Shown here: in pieces, positions 1-7,221 of the stretch | Position numbering within the stretch: the first letter of the stretch is position 1 | Layout: each line of letters begins with the position of its first letter | From: an uncultured Eubacteriales bacterium | GTDB taxonomy: Bacteria; Bacillota; Clostridia; Peptostreptococcales; Anaerovoracaceae | Reading direction: 5' to 3' | Assembly: GCA_910583765.1 (NCBI GenBank) | Contig: CAJTYS010000020.1 | Coordinates: 3,575 to 67,574 of the forward strand | Length of the DNA: 64,000 nt | The notes under the pieces: generated by a model | Told to the model about the DNA's origin: nothing | Seen by the model: only the letters and a program-made list of their open reading frames with translations | Database searches by the model: none | Translations under genes and position numbers: made by a program

Positions 1-833
1 GTCTGGGCCTTGTCTCCAATGGGGCCCGTTCTTGGATTGATCTGAAATTCACTACCCTGCAGCCCTCTGAAATGGTGAAGATCTCTTTCACCATTCTCAT
101 GGCCAACTACCTTTCCCGCCGCCGGGAATCCCTGACTCAGCTCAAGGGCGTGCTCCAGGCCGCGCTTTATGCCGCGCCCTTTATCCTCATTGTGGTAAAA
201 GAAGATCTTGGGAGCGCCTTGGTCTACTGCTTTATCTGGGTCTTCATGATTTTTTTCGCTGGCATTGACAAAGGGATCTTTATCCGCTTTGCCTTGATCT
301 TCCTCTTGTCCCTGCCTATTGCTTACCGCTTCATGGCGCCTTATCAAAAGCGGAGGATCGATGCCTTCCTCCATCCTGATAATCTGGAGCTTCCCGGAAA
401 TTATCATGTGTGGAATTCCAAAGTAGCCATTGGTTCTGGCGGTCTTTCCGGCAAAGGACTCTTTGCTGGCACACAGAAAGAACTGGACTTTCTGCCTGTG
501 CAAAAATCAGACTTCATCTTCTCTGTGATCGTAGAAGAGTTGGGGTTCTTAGGAGGCACCGCGGTTATCCTGGTCTTTGCCCTGCTCCTTTACCGCACGG
601 CCAAGATCGTCTATGCCGCGGCTGATCTTTATGGCGCGCTCCTTTCCATTGGCTTTCTTGGCATGTTTTTGTTCCAAATGTTTGAAAACGTGGCCATGAC
701 CATGGGCCTGATGCCCGTGACAGGCGTGACCCTGCCTTTTATCAGTTATGGCGGTTCTTCTGTGCTAGCCAACATGACGGCCCTGGGCCTGATCATCAGC
801 GTTGGGATCAGAGGCCGAAGCACTGGTCTTTGA
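1..833 (+). CDS. rodA: Rod shape-determining protein RodA (SEDS glycosyltransferase), 5' end outside window
   Basis: SEDS-family peptidoglycan polymerase of the elongation machinery; it polymerises lipid II at the membrane together with a class B PBP. The frame is open from base 3, so the true start lies left of the window and about 276 C-terminal residues are visible. Family marks seen: NGARSWI followed by LQPSEMVK near the visible start, several hydrophobic segments, the extracellular segment with NSKVAIGSGGLSGKGLF, QKSDFIFSVIVEELGF, and the conserved end LPFISYGGSS. It is RodA/FtsW family; RodA is preferred because mreC, mreD and mrdA (PBP2) lie next door. It runs convergently to minD rather than following it on the same strand. 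Confidence 0.93.
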   Translation, partial: LGLVSNGARSWIDLKFTTLQPSEMVKISFTILMANYLSRRRESLTQLKGVLQAALYAAPFILIVVKEDLGSALVYCFIWVFMIFFAGIDKGIFIRFALIFLLSLPIAYRFMAPYQKRRIDAFLHPDNLELPGNYHVWNSKVAIGSGGLSGKGLFAGTQKELDFLPVQKSDFIFSVIVEELGFLGGTAVILVFALLLYRTAKIVYAAADLYGALLSIGFLGMFLFQMFENVAMTMGLMPVTGVTLPFISYGGSSVLANMTALGLIISVGIRGRSTGL

Positions 834-836
834 TCC

Positions 837-870
837 ATGCTGAAAACCTGCTTTCAGCATCTGTTTTTTG
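837..870 (+). terminator. Rho-independent terminator after rodA
   Basis: ATGCTGAAA and TTTCAGCAT form a stem directly after the rodA stop codon, followed by CTGTTTTTTGG. It separates rodA from the convergent minD. Confidence 0.8.
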
Positions 871-882
871 GTTTTCCCTTTT

Positions 883-1605
883 TCAACTCCTGATGAGTCT
901 TTGCGCGATGTTTCGGAAATTCTCTTCTATGTACGTGCCCTCCTTGCAGACAATGGGGATCCCGCGATTCGTGGAAATATAGATATTGTCATCGAACTGG
1001 ATCAACCCGATCATTTTGCTGCTGAGGATCTCAGAAATTTCTTTCACATCAGGCACCAGATGGGCTGCCATGAGTTCTGCCCGCACCTTGTTCACAATAT
1101 AGCTGGTATTTTGAATGCCTGTTTTCTTCACATAGCGATTCAGCACATCCGCGTCTCTGACAGCTGCCATGTCAGCCTCTGTCACCAGCAGAACCTTGTC
1201 CGCTCCAGCCATGGAAATGTCCAAACCACTGCCGATTCCTGCCGGACAGTCGATAAAAATATAATCAAACTCTGCTTTTAGTTTTCTGCACAATACTTCC
1301 ATATGAAGCGGCGTGATGTCCCGTGTGTCCTTTCTGGGAGAAGCGGACATCAGATACAAATTATCAAACCTTCTGTCACGAATCAGGGCCCTCTTGATCT
1401 TGCAGATACCGGAAAGCACATCCATGATGTTGTATACTACCCTGTTTTCCAATCCCAGATAGAGATCCAGGTTGCGCATTCCCATATCCATGTCAAGCAA
1501 AGCGACTTTATAGCCCTGTTTTGCCAAGAGTGTTCCTATATTTGCTGTGACTGCTGTCTTGCCAGTACCGCCTTTTCCTGATGCTACTAAAATTACTTCG
1601 CCCAT
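883..1605 (-). CDS. minD: Septum site-determining ATPase MinD
   Basis: A 240-residue deviant Walker-A ATPase of the ParA/MinD group, which places the division septum through membrane-bound ATP cycling. Seen: the P-loop GKGGTGKTAV at residues 10-19 with the deviant lysine, the LLDMDMGMRNLDLYLG switch region, and DYIFIDCPAGIG (Walker B) near 115. The start has AGAGGAAG about 5 bases upstream. It is the last gene of the minus-strand run mreC-mreD-mrdA-minD. No minC or minE is present beside it, so the partners must be elsewhere or absent. The C-terminal end lacks a very clear long amphipathic helix, so a MinD-like ATPase of another role is a lesser alternative. Confidence 0.88.
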   Translation of the reverse strand: MGEVILVASGKGGTGKTAVTANIGTLLAKQGYKVALLDMDMGMRNLDLYLGLENRVVYNIMDVLSGICKIKRALIRDRRFDNLYLMSASPRKDTRDITPLHMEVLCRKLKAEFDYIFIDCPAGIGSGLDISMAGADKVLLVTEADMAAVRDADVLNRYVKKTGIQNTSYIVNKVRAELMAAHLVPDVKEISEILSSKMIGLIQFDDNIYISTNRGIPIVCKEGTYIEENFRNIAQRLIRS

Positions 1606-1615
1606 TTCTTCCTCT

Positions 1616-4153
1616 CTAGTTTTTATTTTTATTCTGCTGGAGCCAGGTTCCTATGACCTCCCTGGCGATCGGTCCCGCATTAGCGGCCGTGTCGCCTTGG
1701 GTAATCATCACGGCCACAGCGATCCGCGGATCTTCTGCGGGAGCCATGGTCACGACCCACGCAAAATTATCATAGCTTTCTTTATACCGGTCGATATCCG
1801 AGGCGGTCACCTTGCCTTCGCTCAAGTTCATGACCGCGCGCCTTACCGCAGTGTGGCGCGAAACGTAGATATCGGGATATGTCTTCATCAATCGATCCTT
1901 TTCCCTTTGAATCTCCTTCCAGCTGAGGCCCGGCGCGATCCCTCCCAAATGCTCCCGAATATACGCCTCTTCATCAGGAGGGTTGATTTTCCCTGCCCGC
2001 TGCGCGGTTCCCGTCTTTCCTGCCACGGTCACCGGAAAATTCTGGAACAACTTAGTCAAACTCCCGCCTGAACCATTTGCCACTCTAGTCATGCCTCCAA
2101 TGATCTCATCAAAAAAAGAATCATCCTTTACCTTCACGCTGAAAGGCGCGTCCTTTTCTATTTTACCACGTCCTTCGATCTTTTCAACCAAACTTATAGG
2201 ATTTCTCACGCCTTTATTTCCTAAAGCAGCTGTGTACCTTGCCATCTGCAAAGGCGTATAGGAATTTTCTCCCTGGCCGATGGCGATGTTCAGTGCGTCC
2301 GCGGTATTCCATGTGGCTTGGTTCATATACGTGTATTTGCAAAGCTCTGCCAGCTGACCGATCTTTTCTTTCTTGATCTCTGCCATGTTTTCCAGCCGTT
2401 CTTCCAGCTCCTTTACGCTGAGATCCTGCCCAATCCAACTTGTAATGGTCTTTATGCTATCCTGGATTCCTGCCTTGTCTTGAATGGCCTCCTGTCGGAA
2501 ATAAGTCTCTGTTTCTGCTAAAAGCACGTTTTTTAGAGAGCCCCGCAGACCTGCTATTTTAGAGTCTTTGGAAGGAGTCCCTGTTACGGTCTCCGGAATC
2601 TCGATGCCCGTGGCCTGTCCCAGTCCGAACTGGGCCGCGTAATCCATGATCTTGTCTATGGACATGTTTTCTTCATATCCCAGTCCGCCGCCTGTGTACA
2701 GATCTTTTCCCGTGGCCAAATCGTAAAAGTAATAATTGCAGGAAACCTCCAGCGCTTCCTGTAAGTTGAGAAGCCCATGTTTTTTTCGGGAAAGATTCCA
2801 GACAACGCAGCCAAAAGAACGGTTCCCCAGCTTTATATAACCATCGTCATACAGCCGTTTGTCCGGATCCAGGCCGCACTGGAGCGCTGTAAGGGCTGTG
2901 ACCATTTTGAAAGTGGAACCAGGCTGCACCGCACTCTTTGTGGCTACATGATATAAAGGCGCGGGAGCCAAGGGATTTCTCGGATTCTTGCTTTGCAGGG
3001 ACTTCCAATCTTTGGTGGAGATCCCATTGGCAAAGAGGTTCGGGTCAAAATCCGGATAGCTGGCCATGGCCAGCACGTCTCCTGTCTTCACATCCAGGGC
3101 CACCACTGCGCCCACCTCTGCTTTTGGCGCTTGCTTCATGGTGTAATCGCCGAATTCACTGGCAAAGACACCGCCCCGCCTCATGGCTTCCAGACCCTGC
3201 TCTAGCGCCTCCTCCGCAGTCTCCTGGAGGTCCATGTCAATGGTCAGAGTCACGTCCTTTCCCTGCTCTGGCTCTCGCTGACTGATGGTCTTTACCAGAT
3301 TGCCCGCCGCGTTGACCTGGACCTTTTTCTCACCAGCTTTTCCCCGCAGCACAGATTCGTAGGCCTTTTCGATCCCGTCTTTTCCTACCATGTCCCAGCT
3401 CTGGTATCCCCGCTGCTCCACATATTCCTCCCGCTCACTGTCTGAGATCTTTCCCAGATACCCCAGGATATGGGAAGCAAAGCTGCCCTTTGGATAATTT
3501 CTGGACACTTCAGAAAAGACTTCCGCGCCTGGATATTCCTGGCTGTTTTCTTCCAGAATGGCCACGGAGCGCTGGCTGATATCCTTGGCAATGGTCACTG
3601 GCATGTATTTCTTATAGCCCAGGGCCGCCATTTCATTGCGCACGATCATGATCCGCCTGGCGTCTTCCGCTGTCAGTTCCTCATCTATTGTAAAGTAATT
3701 TCGCAGTTTTGAAAAGACCTGTTTTGCGTTTAAGTCCTGGGAAAATCCATACCGGCTGAGAAGCTCCTTTTTGCTTGCATGACGATCAAAGGAAATCTTT
3801 CCATTTTTCCTGACTGTTATGGGAAAGCTGTCTAAAAGCTGATCTCCGTTTTCTTCCAGCACATGGACCACTTTTAAAATGGACTGGTTCAGCATTTCGT
3901 CTGTCATGCTGCCTTTGCTCATGCTCACGGAAATCGTATATACATTGCCTGCCAGGACCTTTCCGTTGCGATCCAGGATCTGTCCCCTAGGCGCTGTGGT
4001 GTAAATGGTCTTGGTGCTCAATTCTTCTGCTGCCGCGGCCCATTTGGGGGTTTGGATCACGGAAAGGACAAAGAGCCTACCTATGAGAACCACTGCCAAG
4101 AGCAGCACCAGGCCGATCAATTGGAAATATCTGATTTTCGCGCCTTTTTTCAT
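1616..4153 (-). CDS. mrdA: Penicillin-binding protein 2, class B transpeptidase (elongasome)
   Basis: An 845-residue membrane-anchored transpeptidase that cross-links side-wall peptidoglycan with RodA and MreC/D. It has one N-terminal transmembrane helix (about residues 8-28), a PBP dimerisation domain starting with APRGQILDRNGKVL, then the transpeptidase domain with SxxK (PGSTFKM), SxN (SCNYYFY) and KTG (KTGTAQ). The start is chosen at MKKGAKIR because AAGGAGG lies 10 bases upstream and the start codon overlaps the mreD stop as ATGA. The same frame stays open to 4534, but that extension lies inside mreD. It is longer than the roughly 630-residue E. coli protein, as is usual in Clostridia. 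Confidence 0.93.
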   Translation of the reverse strand: MKKGAKIRYFQLIGLVLLLAVVLIGRLFVLSVIQTPKWAAAAEELSTKTIYTTAPRGQILDRNGKVLAGNVYTISVSMSKGSMTDEMLNQSILKVVHVLEENGDQLLDSFPITVRKNGKISFDRHASKKELLSRYGFSQDLNAKQVFSKLRNYFTIDEELTAEDARRIMIVRNEMAALGYKKYMPVTIAKDISQRSVAILEENSQEYPGAEVFSEVSRNYPKGSFASHILGYLGKISDSEREEYVEQRGYQSWDMVGKDGIEKAYESVLRGKAGEKKVQVNAAGNLVKTISQREPEQGKDVTLTIDMDLQETAEEALEQGLEAMRRGGVFASEFGDYTMKQAPKAEVGAVVALDVKTGDVLAMASYPDFDPNLFANGISTKDWKSLQSKNPRNPLAPAPLYHVATKSAVQPGSTFKMVTALTALQCGLDPDKRLYDDGYIKLGNRSFGCVVWNLSRKKHGLLNLQEALEVSCNYYFYDLATGKDLYTGGGLGYEENMSIDKIMDYAAQFGLGQATGIEIPETVTGTPSKDSKIAGLRGSLKNVLLAETETYFRQEAIQDKAGIQDSIKTITSWIGQDLSVKELEERLENMAEIKKEKIGQLAELCKYTYMNQATWNTADALNIAIGQGENSYTPLQMARYTAALGNKGVRNPISLVEKIEGRGKIEKDAPFSVKVKDDSFFDEIIGGMTRVANGSGGSLTKLFQNFPVTVAGKTGTAQRAGKINPPDEEAYIREHLGGIAPGLSWKEIQREKDRLMKTYPDIYVSRHTAVRRAVMNLSEGKVTASDIDRYKESYDNFAWVVTMAPAEDPRIAVAVMITQGDTAANAGPIAREVIGTWLQQNKNKN

Positions 4154-4629
4154 TTGGTGCGCGCCTCCTTTCTCTCTCTTGTGAGCATGATGTAAACACC
4201 CGCACACAGGGTCCCATTGTATAGGATCCAGATGGGCAGGGCTTGAAGCATGTGGAAAAATCTCCAAGGCGCTCCAAAAGCCCAGCTGCCTGCCCAGAGG
4301 ACCATATGATAAATCGCGGTTTCCAGGGCTGTCAGGGCCAGGATGAGCCATGGCCCTTCCCAGGCGCACAGGCGAAAGGCAAGAACAGCGCAGACCACTG
4401 CCCCTAACATGGCCGCGCCTGCCGGTCCCACGTACAAAGAATAGCAGATATCCTGAACCAAAGCCGCGGCTATGGAAGCGGCTGCCACTGGTCCTGGCTC
4501 TTTGCCTATGACAATGAGCATCACGGTCAGACAAAGGACCAAATCAGGCCCCATGCCTTTGTATGCCAGGAGATTGGTCAATGGCGGCTGGAGGAAAAAC
4601 GCAGCCATATATAAACAGATCAGGCTCAT
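4150..4629 (-). CDS. mreD: Rod shape-determining protein MreD
   Basis: A 159-residue polytopic membrane protein of the MreCD complex. It is hydrophobic almost throughout, with about five predicted membrane segments, and keeps the N-terminal FFLQPPLTN and DLVLCLTVML pattern of MreD. It overlaps mreC upstream and mrdA downstream by 4 bases each (ATGA at both junctions), which implies translational coupling and confirms the assignment, since sequence conservation in MreD is low. Confidence 0.88.
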   Translation of the reverse strand: MSLICLYMAAFFLQPPLTNLLAYKGMGPDLVLCLTVMLIVIGKEPGPVAAASIAAALVQDICYSLYVGPAGAAMLGAVVCAVLAFRLCAWEGPWLILALTALETAIYHMVLWAGSWAFGAPWRFFHMLQALPIWILYNGTLCAGVYIMLTRERKEARTK

Positions 4630-5438
4630 AACAGGACCGCCACCTTTTTTAGACTGGAAAAAGACACAGCCGGCGACACCTGTATGGTCAGCATCTGCGT
4701 TTCATTCTTTTTTTCTGCTTTTGCTACCTGGCCGATCTTCAAAGCCTCAGGATAAGTCCCAATGCCCGAAGTCACCAGCTCGTCTCCTTTTTTCACAGTC
4801 CCTTTTGCCTCCAGCACGTATCCTGTCAGTCCACCTTTGCCATCACTTTCTACCACGCCTGTTTTTTTCTTTTTTCCTTTGACTTGAAAGCTGACTTTAT
4901 TTTTTTCTGCCAACAGACAAGCGACTTTCGCAGAGTCCTCGGACACCTGGACGACTCGCCCCACCAATCCATCTCCGGACACTACGCAGCAGCCTGCCTG
5001 GACGCCGTTCTCACTGCCTTTGTCAATGATCATGACGCCGCTGTTTCCTGTATGGTCAAGCGCTGTCACATCAGCGGCCACCGCGCTTCGATCCGCAATG
5101 GACTCACATTGAAAGACGCGCCGCAGTTCTTCTAGCTCTTGTTTTTCGTTTCGAGTCAGCTCCAGCTCTGACTGTTCCAGCCGCAGCTCCTGGACTTCCT
5201 GTTTCAGCGCCTGGTTTTCTGCCACCACCTGTTTGAAACGGAAAATGCCTCGAAACCCATCTTGGATGCCTTGAATGGCTCGCGACACAGGCGCGGTCAC
5301 CATGGCGGCTCCATTTTGTATCGTGCCTTTGATCCCGTGAGCGCTGCCTGCTGCCTTAAAAAAGACTGCTGCCGCGATAAGGACCGCCGCTGCCCCGCAG
5401 ATGGTCATGATTCTCTTTTTTCTGCCATTTTCCCGCAT
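4626..5438 (-). CDS. mreC: Rod shape-determining protein MreC
   Basis: A 270-residue bitopic protein linking the cytoskeletal and periplasm-side parts of the elongasome. It shows one transmembrane helix at residues 10-30, a coiled coil at about 70-105 rich in E, Q and L (KQVVAENQALKQEVQELR), then the beta-barrel MreC domain with the family marks VTALDHTGNSGVMIIDKGS and GLVGRVVQV and the end VSFSSLKKVAVLL. It begins 27 bases downstream of radC. In most rod-shaped Firmicutes mreB sits between radC and mreC; here it does not. Confidence 0.92.
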   Translation of the reverse strand: MRENGRKKRIMTICGAAAVLIAAAVFFKAAGSAHGIKGTIQNGAAMVTAPVSRAIQGIQDGFRGIFRFKQVVAENQALKQEVQELRLEQSELELTRNEKQELEELRRVFQCESIADRSAVAADVTALDHTGNSGVMIIDKGSENGVQAGCCVVSGDGLVGRVVQVSEDSAKVACLLAEKNKVSFQVKGKKKKTGVVESDGKGGLTGYVLEAKGTVKKGDELVTSGIGTYPEALKIGQVAKAEKKNETQMLTIQVSPAVSFSSLKKVAVLL

Positions 5439-5464
5439 ATCCTAAAAGCCCCTTTTGTTTTTTC

Positions 5465-6142
5465 TTACATCAGACCCATGCCCTTCATGCTCACATAGCG
5501 GCCATCGCCGATAATGATGTGGTCCAGCACGTAGATGCCTAAAATGCCAGCTGCTTTCACGAGCCGCTCCGTGGTTTCCACATCGTTCTCACTTGGCTGA
5601 GGATCGCCGCTGGGATGGTTATGTACGAACAGCACAGAAGCTGCGCTGCGTTTAATGGCCTGGGAAAACACTTCCCTGGGATGAATCACTGTGGAACAGA
5701 GATCACCAATGGAAATTTCCGCGTCTTCGATGATCTGCCCTTTGGCGTCAATGAGCAGCGCCTGAAAATGCTCCTTCTTATAGTATCTCATTTTCTCCAT
5801 AAAAAGTTGCACAATATCATCAGGATTCGCGATTTGTTTTTTCACTTTTCGCTGGTGAGTGGCAGCTCGCTTTCCCAGCTCCACGGCAGCCAGCACCTGG
5901 CAAGCCTTGGCTGTGCCCATCCCTTTGATGCTGGCCAGTTCCTCAGGGCAGCAGCTTTCTAAGTATAGGATGCCGCTTTCATCCATGGACAATACTTCCT
6001 GAGCGATCTCCAATACGGATTTTTCTTTTGTGCCCGTGCGCAGGAGAATGGCCAGCAGCTCTGCGTTGGATAAAGCTTCTTTACCGTAAAACAATAGTTT
6101 TTCCCTGGGCCGCTCGTCTTTTGGAAGCCCTTTCATTTTCAT
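5465..6142 (-). CDS. radC: RadC family JAMM/MPN-domain protein
   Basis: A 225-residue protein with an N-terminal helix-hairpin-helix region (LASIKGMGTAKACQVLAAVELG, split here only for orientation around residues 65-90) and a C-terminal JAB/MPN metalloprotease-like domain with the HxHP-SGDPQPS-D zinc signature at VHNHPSGDPQPSENDV. The family is widespread, and its once-claimed DNA repair role is not established. The start is preceded by GGGGTGAGATT. Its place upstream of mreC is the standard Firmicutes order, apart from the missing mreB. Confidence 0.92.
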   Translation of the reverse strand: MKMKGLPKDERPREKLLFYGKEALSNAELLAILLRTGTKEKSVLEIAQEVLSMDESGILYLESCCPEELASIKGMGTAKACQVLAAVELGKRAATHQRKVKKQIANPDDIVQLFMEKMRYYKKEHFQALLIDAKGQIIEDAEISIGDLCSTVIHPREVFSQAIKRSAASVLFVHNHPSGDPQPSENDVETTERLVKAAGILGIYVLDHIIIGDGRYVSMKGMGLM

Positions 6143-6215
6143 AATCTCACCCCTTCTTTGGTTTTTTTAACATATTTTACTATATATTACAGAATAGTTC
6201 AAGTGTTTCTTGTTC

Positions 6216-6243
6216 ATATTTTTTCACGAATCGGCCATAATAT
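6216..6243 (+). promoter_or_regulatory. Putative sporulation-type (SigE/SigK-like) promoter
   Basis: CATATT (-35 like) and CATAATAT (-10 like, 6236-6243) are separated by 15 bases, close to the known SigE/SigK consensus (ATATT, 13-15 bases, CATAnnnT). It lies 30 bases upstream of the DUF1540 gene. The match is by eye only. Confidence 0.45.
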
Positions 6244-6272
6244 GAGTGAGAACGAAAAAGGAGGTAACAAAT

Positions 6273-6434
6273 ATGAGCAATATCAATCAGAGCATCAAAT
6301 GCACGGTAGAACAGTGCATGCACCATGCGGGAGCGCAGAACTTCTGCTCACTGGACTGCATCACAGTAGGCACTCACGAAGCCCGTCCGACTATGGATCA
6401 GTGTACGGATTGTCTGTCTTTCAAGTGTAAATAG
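6273..6434 (+). CDS. DUF1540 domain protein, small Cys-rich
   Basis: A 53-residue protein with eight cysteines in the DUF1540 spacing: IKCTVEQCMHH, NFCSLDCITVG, DQCTDCLSFKC. The domain is common in sporulating Firmicutes and its role is not well established; metal binding is a likely inference from the Cys pattern. The start is taken at MSNINQS because AAGGAGGT lies 8 bases upstream. The upstream SigE/SigK-like promoter and the sigK gene 80 bases downstream suggest mother-cell expression. Confidence 0.82.
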   Translation: MSNINQSIKCTVEQCMHHAGAQNFCSLDCITVGTHEARPTMDQCTDCLSFKCK

Positions 6435-6464
6435 GGCCATGCGTTTTTGCCTGGGTCAGGCACT

Positions 6465-6507
6465 TCCCCTCTTGGTTTTGCATATAGTAAAAAACTATAG
6501 AGGGGGT
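6465..6507 (+). promoter_or_regulatory. Hairpin pairing the sigK ribosome binding site
   Basis: CCCCTCT (6466-6472) can pair with AGAGGGG (6500-6506), and inside this ATAGT-aaaaa-ACTAT forms a second stem. The 3' arm is the sigK Shine-Dalgarno sequence, so the structure could limit sigK translation. This rests on base pairing read by eye; no fold was computed. Confidence 0.4.
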
Positions 6508-6514
6508 TACATAA

Positions 6515-7159
6515 ATGAGCGTTTCCTTTCCAAAACCATTATCTGCAAAAGAGGAGGAACATTACATATCTCTTTATGAATCAGGAGATGAAGACGCAAA
6601 GGATATTCTGATCGAACGCAATCTGCGGCTGGTGGCCCACATTGCGAAAAAATATACAGGGACCGGATATCAGACCGATGATTTGATCTCCATCGGCACC
6701 ATTGGCCTAATCAAAGCAGTCAGTACATACAGCAGCAAAAAGGCCACGCGCCTTGCTACTTATGCGGCAAAATGCATTGAAAATGAGATTTTGATGAGCA
6801 TCCGCTCGTCCAAGAAGAACAAAGCAGAAGTTTCCCTGTCAGTGCCCATTGGCACGGATCATGATGGGAACGAAATCAGTTTCAACGATATCCTGGGCAC
6901 GGACCCGGACGCTGTTTTAGATGATATCAGTCTGAAAATTCAAGTGACAAAACTGATCGCGGCCATCAATACTAGTCTTACGGCCAGGGAAAAGACCGTG
7001 ATCATCAGCAGGTACGGAATCTTGGGAAAAGAGCCTAAGACCCAGCGGGAAGTGGCCTCTGCCTTGGGCATCAGCCGTTCCTATGTGTCGCGGATCGAAA
7101 AAAAAGCCCTGCTGAAGCTACGGGAAGAACTGAAATACGAAAGGACCGCCTGTCCATGA
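6515..7159 (+). CDS. sigK: RNA polymerase sporulation sigma factor SigK
   Basis: A 214-residue sigma-70 family factor that directs late mother-cell transcription in sporulation. It shows region 2 (NLRLVAHIAKKYT, DLISIGTIGLIKAV, YAAKCIENEILM) and region 4 (REKTVIISRYGI, TQREVASALGISRSYVSRIEKKAL). PKPLSAKEEE at the start corresponds to the mature N-terminus of Bacillus SigK, so the roughly 20-residue pro-sequence is missing, as is known for Clostridioides difficile. The gene is continuous, with no skin-type insertion. GAGGGGG precedes the start. SigE is the main alternative, but the PLS-EEE start and spacing favour SigK. Confidence 0.88.
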   Translation: MSVSFPKPLSAKEEEHYISLYESGDEDAKDILIERNLRLVAHIAKKYTGTGYQTDDLISIGTIGLIKAVSTYSSKKATRLATYAAKCIENEILMSIRSSKKNKAEVSLSVPIGTDHDGNEISFNDILGTDPDAVLDDISLKIQVTKLIAAINTSLTAREKTVIISRYGILGKEPKTQREVASALGISRSYVSRIEKKALLKLREELKYERTACP

Positions 7160-7173
7160 TGGGCGGTCTTTTG
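7143..7173 (+). terminator. Terminator overlapping the end of sigK
   Basis: GACCGCC and GGGCGGTC form a stem that spans the sigK stop codon, followed by TTTT. Confidence 0.75.
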
Positions 7174-7221
7174 ATGATGAAAGCCAAAGAATGACCATAA
7201 GTGAAGGGCCTAAACGTCCCT

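Noticed and set aside
4154..4534. Longer N-terminus for mrdA
   Set aside because: The extension lies entirely inside mreD, has no ribosome binding site, and a normal PBP2 start with AAGGAGG and a 4-base overlap is at 4153.
6273..6434. Six-cysteine SCIFF peptide of a ranthipeptide system
   Set aside because: The Cys spacing and IKCxVxxC...CxxxxITVG pattern fit DUF1540, there are eight cysteines, and no radical SAM maturase is adjacent.
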